From Kyrpidia tusciae DSM 2912 (GTDB lineage Bacteria; Bacillota; Bacilli; Kyrpidiales; Kyrpidiaceae): a DNA stretch of 64,000 nucleotides. A program made the translations under genes and the position numbers. The stretch spans positions 1,860,001 through 1,924,000 of the forward strand of contig NC_014098.1 in NCBI RefSeq assembly GCF_000092905.1, given 5' to 3'. Below are positions 53,621 to 61,590 of the stretch, piece by piece; position 1 is the first letter of the stretch, and each line of letters begins with the position of its first letter. The notes beneath the pieces were generated by a model. It saw only the letters and a list, made by a program, of their open reading frames with translations. It was not told the origin of the DNA and made no database searches.

Positions 53621-53911
53621 TCACGCCCTTTCTCCGCCATCGTCAGATTCCGTCCTCATGGTATCATCGGGAAATTCGCTTGTAAATCGCTTCACCAAAC
53701 CGGCACAGACCAGTCTTCCTACTGCCTGATAATACCCCGACGCCGCTTCAAGTAAACGGTCAATCAACTCTTCGGGACAGCCTGTCGCTTGACAGACCTC
53801 CCGCTCTCGATGGAGCACCGGGCCGAACTCTGTCACTTCCCGCCTGGCGGACTCCGCAATCCGGTCCAACTCCTGCAACGGATACCACTCCCAGCCCTTT
53901 GCTCCCTTCAC
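53621..53911 (-). CDS. Hypothetical protein following the Lon-domain gene
   Basis: 96 residues, soluble, mostly helical, not recognised. It contains a CxxxxxC pair (EVCQATGC). The GTG at 53911 lies in a GTGA overlap with the Lon-domain gene stop and has GGAGG 9 bases upstream, which favours it over an upstream start at 53971. Coupled translation implies a link with the Lon-substrate-domain protein. Confidence 0.65.
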   Translation of the reverse strand: MKGAKGWEWYPLQELDRIAESARREVTEFGPVLHREREVCQATGCPEELIDRLLEAASGYYQAVGRLVCAGLVKRFTSEFPDDTMRTESDDGGERA

Positions 53912-54534
53912 CCACAGCGACCTCCCCCCGGCTCCGATCGACTCGTCTGCTGCAAGGCTTGTTCGAGCCACGAGGAGAGGATGAGCAGCCTTTCACTGGC
54001 CCTACCCGAGGCGAGGAGTCGCTGCCGTTCCATGATGTCCAGCTCCAAGGTCCCGGCCACCAGCCAGGTCAACCGGGCAGGATCCCGGGGAATGTGCCAA
54101 GAGGTCTGATTCTGGGGTCGACGAGCAGCGTTGTAATGGTGAAACTGCGCCCTTACCCGGGCGACCAACGCCTCAATCTCCCGAAACGGCTCTTCCACAT
54201 CGTAGAGGGGTTGTACCCGGGCGGTAAGACAGGGGCCGTCATAGGCGCTATAAAGAACACGGAACCGTTGGCGGCCGGTCACCTTGACCGACATTCTCCC
54301 GTCCGCGAATTGAGTGACCTCCTGAATCCAGGCCGTTGTGCCTACCCGATGGGGCACCGCCTCATCGCCGACCTCATCCCCGCTTTGAATTAAGGTCACG
54401 CCAAAAGGCACTCTTTGCATGAGACACCACTCGATCATCGTGCGGTATCGCCGTTCAAACACGTGCAAAGCCAGAGTCTGGCGGGGGAAGAGCACGGTGT
54501 GTAAGGGAAACAGCGGGAGGTCAAACCACTCCAA
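53908..54534 (-). CDS. Stand-alone Lon N-terminal (substrate-binding) domain protein
   Basis: 208 residues. It begins DLPLFPLHTVLFPRQTLALHVFERRYRTM, the signature of the Lon/PUA-like N-terminal domain, and continues VGTTAWIQEV and VKVTGRQRFRVL. A helical second part (about 130-195) follows. There are no AAA or protease domains, so it resembles the bacterial YcaP/COG2802 group of unknown function. It is coupled to the gene downstream by GTGA. Confidence 0.85.
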   Translation of the reverse strand: MEWFDLPLFPLHTVLFPRQTLALHVFERRYRTMIEWCLMQRVPFGVTLIQSGDEVGDEAVPHRVGTTAWIQEVTQFADGRMSVKVTGRQRFRVLYSAYDGPCLTARVQPLYDVEEPFREIEALVARVRAQFHHYNAARRPQNQTSWHIPRDPARLTWLVAGTLELDIMERQRLLASGRASERLLILSSWLEQALQQTSRSEPGGGRCG

Positions 54535-54609
54535 TGGAGAATCCCTCCGTTCATGCCTTTACGGCTTGGATTTTCAACCGGATATGCCGGATCCTTCGCG
54601 AAATTTGGG

Positions 54610-54638
54610 TTGTCCGTCCGCCCCATTCTGCGTATGAT
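54610..54638 (+). promoter_or_regulatory. Sigma-A promoter of the IDEAL-domain gene
   Basis: TTGTCC (54610-54615), 17 bases, TATGAT (54633-54638). It sits about 55 bases upstream of the start codon. Confidence 0.65.
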
Positions 54639-54693
54639 GATACATAAGAACGAGTTCTTTGCTCGTCGGATGATCCGTAAGGAGGGTGGAGCA

Positions 54694-55134
54694 ATGGTGG
54701 CCAAGGAGCATCTGCTTGCATTGAAAAACCGCATCCTCCCCCCGGGGGCCGGTCCGGTCATTGAACTGCTCTCCCAGCACCACCAGCAACTCGAGATGAC
54801 CTCGATCATCCTGGAGCACGTACCGCTCATCATCATCGGTCGCCACGGCATGATCGCCCGGCTGCCAATCGACGGACGGATCACCAAGCTGAGTCAGCCT
54901 CCCGAGATCCTGACGTCTCTGCAGCGATTCTTCGAAAGCGAACAAACTCTGTACGTGTTTATCAACCTGCCCGAAATCCAATTCCCCGCCGCGGTGACGG
55001 AAGTCATTCGCGAAGTGGAGGAACGCGTTCAGAAGCGGGATGAGTTGATGCGCCAGATCGATGAAGCGCTGGAACGCCGGGACCGGGGAGCCTTCCTTCG
55101 CCTCGCGCAAAGCCTTGCCCAGCTGGAAGAGTAA
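54694..55134 (+). CDS. IDEAL-domain protein (YpiB-like C-terminus)
   Basis: 146 residues. The C-terminal 35 residues form an IDEAL domain (RQIDEALERRDRGAFLRLAQ), a short helical motif found in small Firmicute proteins, some of which interact with competence or stress regulators. The N-terminal 100 residues include a beta-rich part (LIIIGRHGMIARLPIDGR) and TLYVFINLPEIQFPAAV. ATG at 54694 has AAGGAGGG upstream; the longer frame from 54553 overlaps the promoter. It is monocistronic with a strong terminator. Role unknown. Confidence 0.7.
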   Translation: MVAKEHLLALKNRILPPGAGPVIELLSQHHQQLEMTSIILEHVPLIIIGRHGMIARLPIDGRITKLSQPPEILTSLQRFFESEQTLYVFINLPEIQFPAAVTEVIREVEERVQKRDELMRQIDEALERRDRGAFLRLAQSLAQLEE

Positions 55135-55140
55135 CCCATG

Positions 55141-55165
55141 GCCGGGTCAAACCCGGCTTTTTTTT
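55141..55165 (+). terminator. Terminator of the IDEAL-domain gene
   Basis: GCCGGGT/ACCCGGC stem with a 3-base loop (55141-55157) is followed by eight T. Confidence 0.92.
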
Positions 55166-55189
55166 GTGCGAACCGCCCTCAGAGACGGC

Positions 55190-55699
55190 CTATTCCTCCT
55201 GTTTCTCCATTTCGGAACCCTCCTGGCGGATGTCGAGCAGATGACCATACCGCTTGACGAACACTTCGGAAATCTCCCGGTGTTCTTGGTCGTTCAGCGG
55301 CTCCACAGCCACCTCGCCCGGTTCGCCTTCCATCCGGAAAAACCAGATCATCGGGTTCGTCTCGGCCTTGCGATCGTAGTAAGCTCCGTAGCGCCTGCCC
55401 CGGTGTTCAAAGAAAGCGCCCAGGGCCGCCTCTGCAACCTCGTCCTCCTCGTGCACCGACACAAAAAAGACATCCCCGACCTCTGCCAAAACCCTTTCCG
55501 TGAATGTCTCGCCCGGATACTCGAGGACACTGGCCCCGCCGTCAACGCCTTCGTGCAAGACGTAAAGGTCCCTCCGCCCATCCCGGTCGAACTGCCAGAG
55601 CACCAGGTGGGCCTCCTCGTAAAAAAATGCGTACGGCCGGGCCTTGGTGAACGTAAACACCACCTTCGTATCCCCCCGAATCCCCGTACGTGTGAACAT
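55190..55699 (-). CDS. Hypothetical protein with DUF1292-like C-terminal half
   Basis: 169 residues, acidic and soluble. The second half (EDEVAEAALGAFFEHRGRRY onward, with ETNPMIWFFRMEGE) has the strand pattern of DUF1292 proteins like the one encoded at 56564, but similarity is weak. The start is uncertain. ATG at 55699 has only a distant GGGAG, while in-frame GTG codons near 55660 follow GGGGGG at 8 bases. Its function is unknown. Confidence 0.6.
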   Translation of the reverse strand: MFTRTGIRGDTKVVFTFTKARPYAFFYEEAHLVLWQFDRDGRRDLYVLHEGVDGGASVLEYPGETFTERVLAEVGDVFFVSVHEEDEVAEAALGAFFEHRGRRYGAYYDRKAETNPMIWFFRMEGEPGEVAVEPLNDQEHREISEVFVKRYGHLLDIRQEGSEMEKQEE

Positions 55700-55732
55700 G
55701 GCAGCGGCAGGGCTCCCCCCTGCCGACCGCCG

Positions 55733-55852
55733 TCAACGTTTCCAAGACAGATACTGTTTGCGCACCGCTTCTTCCGTGTTCTCTTTCGTCAAAGACGCGC
55801 ACATAAACAATAACGCCACAATCGCAGCCGCCGCGGCCACCACCCCGAGCAT
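55733..55852 (-). CDS. 39-residue membrane peptide
   Basis: The frame begins MLGVVAAAAAIVALLFMCAS and continues LTKENTEEAVRKQYLSWKR: one N-terminal membrane helix and a charged cytoplasmic tail. AAAGGAGG lies 10 bases before the ATG at 55852, and a TTGACG-18-TATGCT promoter lies upstream (55891-55920). It is not a known family to me. It probably forms an operon with the gene at 55190-55699. Confidence 0.6.
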   Translation of the reverse strand: MLGVVAAAAAIVALLFMCASLTKENTEEAVRKQYLSWKR

Positions 55853-55890
55853 AACAAATCCGCCTCCTTTTCCATTACCGTTCCCCCCTA

Positions 55891-55920
55891 AGCATAAAAA
55901 CAATCTAATGTCCCCGTCAA
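55891..55920 (-). promoter_or_regulatory. Promoter of the 39-residue membrane peptide
   Basis: On the minus strand TTGACG (55915-55920), 18 bases, TATGCT (55891-55896), followed by the AAAGGAGG site. Confidence 0.6.
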
Positions 55921-55997
55921 GTCAAGCCAACACTTTTCCCGGATTTTTACGTTCCGGCGACGTCATCAAACTGTTCCTTCCCCCCATCCCACCCGCC

Positions 55998-56026
55998 TTG
56001 CACGCGATATCCACTCCGAATACAAT
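55998..56026 (+). promoter_or_regulatory. Promoter of ylbF-family gene
   Basis: TTGCAC (55998-56003), 17 bases, TACAAT (56021-56026), about 95 bases upstream of the TTG start codon. Confidence 0.65.
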
Positions 56027-56119
56027 CGAAACGATACGATGATCCTGGGCTACGAAGCCGGACGCCCCGACCGTCCGAAGGCTATCCGGGTCCAAAGGCC
56101 CAGTCAAGGGGGAACGATT

Positions 56120-56506
56120 TTGGCTTTAGACGTAAACGAATTGTGGGCACAAGCCTACGAACTGGGACTGCTCATCGCCGAGTCTTCGGAAATCGAAGCG
56201 TACCGCCAGGCGGAGAAAGCCCTTGGCGAGAACGCCGAGGCCCAGGCCCTGATGAGGGAACTCCGGGAACAACAGGAACAGCTGGACCGCCTCAGAGCCT
56301 ACGGCTCCGGAGAACACTTGCGGCCCCTCGAGGAAAGCGTCGAGGAGATTTTGAAAGCCCTCGATGCCATTCCCGAGGTCGTCGCTTTCAAGAATGCCCA
56401 ACAACAGGTGAACGACCTTTTGAAAGAGGTGACCCGGACCATCCTGTCCGCCATGCAGGATCCTCCTGAACCTCCACCCGGCCCACGCGATTGCGGTTGT
56501 GATTAA
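56120..56506 (+). CDS. ylbF: YlbF/YmcA-family protein (RicF/RicA type)
   Basis: 128 residues, almost entirely helical. LWAQAYELGLLIAESSEIEAYRQAEKAL and ALMRELREQQEQLDRLRAYG belong to the Com_YlbF fold. In B. subtilis YlbF, YmcA and YaaT form the RicAFT complex, which carries Fe-S clusters and promotes RNase Y-dependent mRNA maturation, competence and sporulation. The C-terminal CGCD tail keeps cysteines near the end, as RicF does. The TTG start at 56120 has AAGGGGG 8 bases upstream; a longer frame to 56039 covers the promoter. Confidence 0.8.
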   Translation: MALDVNELWAQAYELGLLIAESSEIEAYRQAEKALGENAEAQALMRELREQQEQLDRLRAYGSGEHLRPLEESVEEILKALDAIPEVVAFKNAQQQVNDLLKEVTRTILSAMQDPPEPPPGPRDCGCD

Positions 56507-56508
56507 GG

Positions 56509-56538
56509 TTGCCGAGGCACGGAAAAACGTGGTATGAT
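56509..56538 (+). promoter_or_regulatory. Promoter of the DUF1292 gene
   Basis: TTGCCG (56509-56514), 18 bases, TATGAT (56533-56538), directly after the ylbF stop codon. Confidence 0.55.
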
Positions 56539-56563
56539 GAGTCGAATTCCCCGAGAGGAGTCG

Positions 56564-56866
56564 ATGGCATCCGTGCCTCATGACAACCATGTTCACGACG
56601 AACACCACGACCACGATCATGACGAAACTGTTCTTCTGGAGGACGAGAATGGAAACGAGCGGGAATTTCGGATCGTCGACGTGATTGAAGTTGGCGGTAA
56701 GGAATACGCCGTTCTCGTGCCCGAAGATGAACCCGAAGGAGACGGCGTCGTCCTCCGCATCGACAGCGACGCAGATGGCCAAGAATATTTGGTGGACATT
56801 GAAGACGATGCGGAATGGGACCGGGTCGTCCAAGCGTATGAAGCCGCTGTTGAGGAGGATAACTGA
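56564..56866 (+). CDS. DUF1292 protein (YrzB-like)
   Basis: About 100 residues, strongly acidic. An N-terminal histidine-rich tract (HVHDEHHDHDHDE) precedes the DUF1292 core (VLLEDENGNEREFRIVDVIE, then VGGKEYAVLVPEDE). In B. subtilis yrzB lies beside yrrK and alaS; here those neighbours are absent. The His-tract could bind metal, but that is inference. ATG at 56564 with GAGGAG three bases upstream; an in-frame ATG at 56534 lies in the promoter. Confidence 0.82.
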   Translation: MASVPHDNHVHDEHHDHDHDETVLLEDENGNEREFRIVDVIEVGGKEYAVLVPEDEPEGDGVVLRIDSDADGQEYLVDIEDDAEWDRVVQAYEAAVEEDN

Positions 56867-56953
56867 CCTCGGAGTCCACCCCCGGCTCGATAACCATGGC
56901 GCCTTTCCCCGTCTCTTCGGGCCGGGGGACTCCGATTATATCGATCGCAAGAA

Positions 56954-56975
56954 GCCGCAGAAATGCGGCTTTTGT
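56954..56975 (+). terminator. Terminator of the DUF1292 gene
   Basis: GCCGCA (56954-56959) pairs with TGCGGC (56964-56969), then TTTTG. Confidence 0.75.
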
Positions 56976-56994
56976 TCTCAGGGGGGACCGGATT

Positions 56995-57177
56995 ATGGAG
57001 ATTTTCGTCGTGTGCCCGACCTGTCAACGCCACGACTATTATGAAGTTCCGGAAGACCTGGAGGTGGGGATGTACGACCCCGAACCCGTCGGCCTCTGGC
57101 GCTGCCCGAACTGTGGCCGGGAATACGCCGTCCGGGTAACGGTGACCCTCCACCCGCTGAGCCGCAAAAACCCTTGA
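56995..57177 (+). CDS. Small zinc-ribbon protein
   Basis: 60 residues: VVCPTCQRHDYYEVPEDLE in the first half and GLWRCPNCGREYAV in the second. The two CxxC knuckles make a rubredoxin-like zinc ribbon. ATG at 56995 has GGGGGG 8 bases upstream. A terminator lies immediately upstream, so it needs read-through or a promoter I did not see. Function unknown. Confidence 0.7.
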   Translation: MEIFVVCPTCQRHDYYEVPEDLEVGMYDPEPVGLWRCPNCGREYAVRVTVTLHPLSRKNP

Positions 57178-57216
57178 CTCTGTCAGCCGGGATCCCACCG
57201 ATACAGGCCATGTAGT

Positions 57217-57250
57217 AAAATGGATCCCTCTTCGGGGATCCATTGTTTCG
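57217..57250. terminator. Probably bidirectional terminator between zinc-ribbon gene and tRNA-Gly
   Basis: TGGATCCC (57221-57228) pairs with GGGATCCA (57235-57242). A T-containing tail follows on the plus strand (TTGTTTCG) and TTTTAC on the minus strand, so it can serve both convergent units. Confidence 0.6.
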
Positions 57251-57276
57251 ATAAAATTACATTGTCCACGACATGG

Positions 57277-57347
57277 AGCGGGTGATGGGAATCGAACCCA
57301 CGTAACCAGCTTGGAAGGCTGGGGCTCTACCATTGAGCTACACCCGC
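57277..57347 (-). tRNA. tRNA-Gly (TCC)
   Basis: On the minus strand the cloverleaf begins GCGGGTGTAGCTCAATGGTA. The anticodon loop reads CTTCCAA with TCC as anticodon, and the T arm GGTTCGATTCC is intact. The acceptor stem GCGGGTG/CACCCGC is perfect. CCA is not encoded. Confidence 0.95.
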
Positions 57348-57350
57348 GAA

Positions 57351-57444
57351 TGGCGGAGTGAGACGGATTCGAACCGTCGATACGGCTCGTCGCCGTATAC
57401 TCGCTTAGCAGGCGAGCGCCTTCGACCTACTCGGCCATCACTCC
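57351..57444 (-). tRNA. tRNA-Ser (GCT)
   Basis: A class II tRNA with a long variable arm. It begins GGAGTGATGGCCGAGTAGG, has anticodon GCT in CTGCTAA, a variable-arm stem (ATACGGC/GCCGTAT type) and T arm GGTTCGAATCC. The acceptor stem GGAGTGA/TCACTCC is perfect, with discriminator G and encoded CCA. It lies 3 bases upstream of tRNA-Gly, likely in one transcript. Confidence 0.95.
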
Positions 57445-57537
57445 GCGGGACAGGGGCCATGAAATAAGCGGGGACAAATCTCAGTCACTCCGTCCCCGGG
57501 AAGCAATCCCAACCAGCGGCCACAACAGGCAATTTTC

Positions 57538-57567
57538 ATTGTATCCATTGCAGAGTCTCTATGTCAA
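57538..57567 (-). promoter_or_regulatory. Strong promoter of the tRNA-Ser/tRNA-Gly unit
   Basis: On the minus strand a consensus TTGACA (57562-57567), 18 bases, TACAAT (57538-57543), about 90 bases upstream of tRNA-Ser. Confidence 0.8.
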
Positions 57568-57875
57568 CAGCTCGACTCGTCAGGATCGTCATGTCCTCCC
57601 CGAAAATCGCCATTCATAGCGGATAAGCACTTAAAACGAGACAATACGCCCGAAATCCGGCTCAATCACAGAACAGCATCTCACACCGCCCGCCATTCAT
57701 GGCACCTTGTTTCAGCACTGCAGGACACCGTAGACCCAGGGCCGAGTTCCCCGGACCTTTACAACGCGCAGTGCCCCTGTCCGACCGTGCGCGCCCAACT
57801 GCGCATGGAGCGAAGTGTACCATTACCGGTCCTTGTCGTGGCCCTTTCCGCGACCTGGAGGATTTTTTGGCACTT
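57568..57875. other. Non-coding stretch between tRNA promoter and pgi
   Basis: No gene, RNA or clear terminator for pgi recognised here. Open frames across it lack ribosome binding sites and family resemblance. Confidence 0.4.
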
Positions 57876-59201
57876 CTAGGCCCCGCCACCCGACCCGGTC
57901 AATAAACGAGCTTTCAACTTGCGTTTGTATGCCTCCACTCCGGGTTGGTCATAGGGATCCACCCCGAGCAGATAGCCGCCCAGGGCGCAGGCCGCCTCGA
58001 AGAAAAAGACCAATTCGCCGAACAATTCCTCCCCCGGCCCTTTCGCTTCAATCCGGAGCTGGGGCACCCCGCCCTCCCGATGCGCCTCCATCACGGCCGC
58101 CATCGCCGCCTCTTGGAGGTCATCCAGTCTCTTCCCGGCAAGATAAGCGGAGGCCGCGTCCACATCGTCCGGAATCACCGCCCGGGGATCCGGCGACTCC
58201 CCGGCAGCCGGCTGAGGCGCCGAGGCCCCATCGACGTCAAGGACCGTCTCGAACAACAATCGCCGTCCCTGCTGGACAAACTGCCCCATCGAGTGTAGAT
58301 CTGTCGTATAATGGAAAAACGCCGGAAACAGCCCCCGGCCCTCCTTCCCCTGGCTCTCCCCGAACAATTGTTGCCACCAGCGGGAAAAATCCGCCATTCG
58401 GGGTTCGTAAGTCACCAACGCCTCCACCATCCAGCCCTGCAAATACAACAAGTGTCGTGCAGCGGCGTACAGGATTGCCGGATTCGCCCACAAATCCAAA
58501 CGGCGACAATCCTCCCATCCCCGCCGGGCTCCTGTCAAAACGCGCCGGATATCGATGCCCGCCACCGCTGCCGGGAGCATCCCCACCGGTGTCAACACCG
58601 AGTACCGTCCGCCGATGTCGGGGGGGATCGGTAGTCGGCGATAGCCCTTCTCAACAGCGTATTCTCGCAGCGCCCCCCGCTCCGGATCGGTCACCACGTA
58701 GATCCTTTCCCTGGCCTGAGGACCGTAACGCCTCTCCAAGTTCGTTCGCAACAGATGAAATGCGGCCCCGGGTTCCAAGGTGGATCCCGATTTTGAAACG
58801 ACGATGAGCGCAGGCTCCCGGTCGTCGAGGTCGTCCATCAGGCGCAACAGTTCCCCCTCGCTCAACTGATACCCCGCAAAAACCACCGGGAATCCCCAGA
58901 ACCCGGAAATTTCCGACCCCGGGCGGAGCATCGCCGTCATCGCCCGGGCACCCAGGTACGACCCGCCGATCCCCACCACCACCGCCACATCCGCCCGGGA
59001 GCGAATCTCCGTGGCCGTCTCCTCCACTTCCTGCCACAACCCGTCATGATCCTCTTCCGGCCAGGTCAACCACCCCTTTTTTCCCTCGTCCTCTTTGGGG
59101 TCCCACAGTCGACCCTGGGCGGCTTCCAGCTGACTCATCAGTCGGCCAAGCGCCTCACCGGACACCCAGGGCTGCGCCCCATCCACCTGCACGCGAATCA
59201 A
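57876..59201 (-). CDS. pgi: Glucose-6-phosphate isomerase
   Basis: It interconverts glucose-6-phosphate and fructose-6-phosphate. 441 residues, the short Firmicute form. The first SIS domain has VVVGIGGSYLGARAM and the second includes VVSKSGSTLEPGAAF. The active-site region FPAFFHYTTDLHSMGQFVQQG is intact, and VDPYDQPGVEAYKRKL carries the C-terminal lysine. TTG start at 59201 with GGAG upstream. It follows the epimerase gene by about 30 bases. Confidence 0.95.
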   Translation of the reverse strand: MIRVQVDGAQPWVSGEALGRLMSQLEAAQGRLWDPKEDEGKKGWLTWPEEDHDGLWQEVEETATEIRSRADVAVVVGIGGSYLGARAMTAMLRPGSEISGFWGFPVVFAGYQLSEGELLRLMDDLDDREPALIVVSKSGSTLEPGAAFHLLRTNLERRYGPQARERIYVVTDPERGALREYAVEKGYRRLPIPPDIGGRYSVLTPVGMLPAAVAGIDIRRVLTGARRGWEDCRRLDLWANPAILYAAARHLLYLQGWMVEALVTYEPRMADFSRWWQQLFGESQGKEGRGLFPAFFHYTTDLHSMGQFVQQGRRLLFETVLDVDGASAPQPAAGESPDPRAVIPDDVDAASAYLAGKRLDDLQEAAMAAVMEAHREGGVPQLRIEAKGPGEELFGELVFFFEAACALGGYLLGVDPYDQPGVEAYKRKLKARLLTGSGGGA

Positions 59202-59232
59202 CCCATCTCCCCCTCTCCCACACTAGCCCCCC

Positions 59233-60189
59233 TCACCGTTCCCCACCCCTGAAAATGTCAGCGAGCGCCCCTTCCAGATCCGGGTGCCGAAATGCATAAC
59301 CCCACTGCTCCGCCCGTTTGGGCAACACCCTCTGGCCCCGGAGCAACACGTCCGCCCCCTCACCGAAAACGACCCGCAACGCCGCCCCGGGCACCGGCAC
59401 CCGGTAAGGCCGGCCCAGCACCCGGGCCAGGGTGCGCCCGAAGGTCTCCATCGTCACGGGATTGGGACTGACTGCGTTGACCGCCCCTTGGACAGGACGT
59501 TCGAGGGCAAATCGAAAAAGCCCCACCGCGTCTTCCAGGTGTACCCAGGAAACCCACTGCCGACCCGTGCCAATCCTCCCGCCGATTCCTAAGCGATAAG
59601 GAAAAACCATCCGGGGCAACGCTCCACCCTCCCGGCCCAGTACCACCCCGAGCCGAACCCTGACCACCCGGGCGCCGAACTTTTCGGCGCGAAGCGCTTC
59701 TTCTTCCCACATTTTGACCACTGTGGCGAGAAAATCATCCCCGCCAGGGTCCTCTTCGGTAAACACGGCGGTCTCAGAAGTCCCGTAGAATCCCACCGCC
59801 GAAGCGCTTACCAACACCGGACGGCCCCCGCCAGGGGCGGAGGACAGGACCTCCACCACCCGCCGGGTGCTTTCCGCCCGACTCCGGAGTATCGCCTCTT
59901 TCTGCCGTTTTGACCAACGCCGCCCCGCGATGGGCTCGCCGGCCAAGTGTACCCAGGCCTCGACCCGCTTGCGACGTGCCCGGTCCATCAGTCCATCCCA
60001 TCCGCAGATCTCCACCTCCCCCACCCCCGCACCCGCAGGAACGGTCCGCCGAAACCGTTCCGGGTCTCGAGTCACGATCATGACGCCGTACCCTGAGTGG
60101 AGCAGGTCTCGAATAAGCGCCCGGCCGACAAAACCTGTTCCCCCGGTAACGCCGACGATCCCGGCGTGTTCAACCCTCTGACCGATCAT
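59233..60189 (-). CDS. TIGR01777-family NAD(P)-dependent epimerase (YfhF/YfcH-like)
   Basis: An extended SDR of 318 residues. The N-terminal VGVTGGTGFVGRALIRDLL is the dinucleotide-binding motif, VHLAGEPIAGRRWS is family-specific, and SASAVGFYG replaces the usual YxxxK context. The C-terminal DUF1731 segment is present (LLRGQRVLPKRAEQWGYAFR). The substrate is unknown. ATG at 60189 with GAGGAGG 8 bases upstream. Confidence 0.88.
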   Translation of the reverse strand: MIGQRVEHAGIVGVTGGTGFVGRALIRDLLHSGYGVMIVTRDPERFRRTVPAGAGVGEVEICGWDGLMDRARRKRVEAWVHLAGEPIAGRRWSKRQKEAILRSRAESTRRVVEVLSSAPGGGRPVLVSASAVGFYGTSETAVFTEEDPGGDDFLATVVKMWEEEALRAEKFGARVVRVRLGVVLGREGGALPRMVFPYRLGIGGRIGTGRQWVSWVHLEDAVGLFRFALERPVQGAVNAVSPNPVTMETFGRTLARVLGRPYRVPVPGAALRVVFGEGADVLLRGQRVLPKRAEQWGYAFRHPDLEGALADIFRGGER

Positions 60190-60493
60190 CTGGCCGTCCT
60201 CCTCGTTCCCGGACGATCTGACCTGCGAGAATCAAGAACACCGGCTCCCGTGCGACTTTGATGACAATTCCGCTCAAGGGCTTTCACCGTGATTGGTGCA
60301 ATTGGTTGAAGCCGTTTACCCGCAAGCGCTGAGCCGCGCTTCCCGCATCCTGAGCCCGGAATGCATCGGGGCTTGCTCATCCCTCATCCTAACTCTCCTT
60401 CGCACCCGCCACCAACAAACAGACCGGGCAATGTCCCCCTTATGATACCATCCGGGCCGAGCGGAGGGCAGTCCCACCGGGACGAGAGCCACA
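60190..60493. other. Intergenic stretch without recognised feature
   Basis: It separates the L,D-transpeptidase gene from the epimerase gene. No terminator with a T tract and no good promoter hexamers were seen. Confidence 0.35.
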
Positions 60494-61144
60494 TTACTCG
60501 ATCAATCCCAAGGCATGATAATCCCGCACACTCACCACGCCGTCCACCGGAAGGTGCTGACTTCGTTCAAACGCTTTGAGGGCCGCTTGGGTGGACAACG
60601 AAAAGCGGCCATTGCAGGGCCCCCGGTAAAAGCCCAGGCGGCGCAACCTGTCCTGGACCAGCCACACATCCGTTCCAATATCGCCGTCCTTGAGCCGGCG
60701 CATGTATTTCAGCGGGTCGCCGATGATGCGCACCGGTGTCCCGACCCGGATCATCTCGTACAGCTCCTCCACGTCTTGGTTTCTCATGCGGATACAGCCA
60801 GCGCTCGCCGACCACCCGATGGAATGGGGGCGATTGGTCCCATGAATGCCATAAATCCCCCATGGGACATTCAAACCGAGCCAGCGGGTGCCAAATCCGC
60901 CACCCCAATTTTTATACTTGTTGATGACCTTCCAATGGCCGATGGGAGTGGGACTGTCGGGTCTCCCGAGTGCCACCGGGTATTGTCTAATGGCAATGCC
61001 GTCCCGGTAGACAGTAAGTCGGTGGGCATCGGTGTCCACCTCGATCCGCATCGGCGGCCCGGACTCGGCGCGGACATGAGCGTTCCCCCCGAGCCCAAAC
61101 ACGGCAAGGATACACACACATAGAGCAATCCGCAGGGCACGCAC
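60494..61144 (-). CDS. Secreted L,D-transpeptidase (YkuD) with peptidoglycan-binding domain
   Basis: 216 residues. A signal peptide (VRALRIALCVCILAVFGLGG) is followed by the YkuD domain with IYGIHGTNRPHSIGWSASAGCIRM, containing the catalytic His and Cys. A C-terminal PG_binding_1 domain follows (VWLVQDRLRRLGFYRGPCNG, then FSLSTQAALKAFER). It should form 3-3 cross-links or modify peptidoglycan outside the membrane. GTG at 61144 has GAGGGG 8 bases upstream and places the signal peptide at the N-terminus, better than the start at 61177. Confidence 0.9.
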   Translation of the reverse strand: MRALRIALCVCILAVFGLGGNAHVRAESGPPMRIEVDTDAHRLTVYRDGIAIRQYPVALGRPDSPTPIGHWKVINKYKNWGGGFGTRWLGLNVPWGIYGIHGTNRPHSIGWSASAGCIRMRNQDVEELYEMIRVGTPVRIIGDPLKYMRRLKDGDIGTDVWLVQDRLRRLGFYRGPCNGRFSLSTQAALKAFERSQHLPVDGVVSVRDYHALGLIE

Positions 61145-61368
61145 CAACCCTTCCCCTCTTTCTCCAGGGGTCTCCACAACCAGGGCAGGATTTGCTGCGT
61201 GTTATTGTCTTCAACCGCCGTGGAATGATACTCCGGTGCCATCAAGAGGTAGACAACGCAAATAAAACAAGGGCCGGTGTTGATATACACCAGCCCCAAA
61301 ACCAGAAAATCGAATCCCCGGCCGTTGCACGCGGAATTCTACGTGTCTAATAGCGTGACTTTAAAACA

Positions 61369-61443
<75 letters not shown>

Positions 61444-61550
61444 ACGATTCACAGGCTTCCCGGCCGGGATTCGGACCTCGGCCTCCCCGGTCGACAGCCG
61501 TCCAACCGTTTCGGGACCTGGGATGCCTTCGTTTCCCCGACGCGAAGATT

Positions 61551-61579
61551 ATCTTACCACCCCGCCCGAAAGATTGCAA
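61551..61579 (-). promoter_or_regulatory. Possible promoter of tRNA-Arg
   Basis: On the minus strand TTGCAA (61574-61579), 17 bases, TAAGAT (61551-61556), about 110 bases upstream of the tRNA. Confidence 0.5.
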
Positions 61580-61590
61580 GACCCCTCACG

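Noticed and set aside
57666-57704. 12-codon frame with a weak ribosome binding site in the tRNA-pgi gap
   Set aside because: Too short and without any supporting signal; likely chance.
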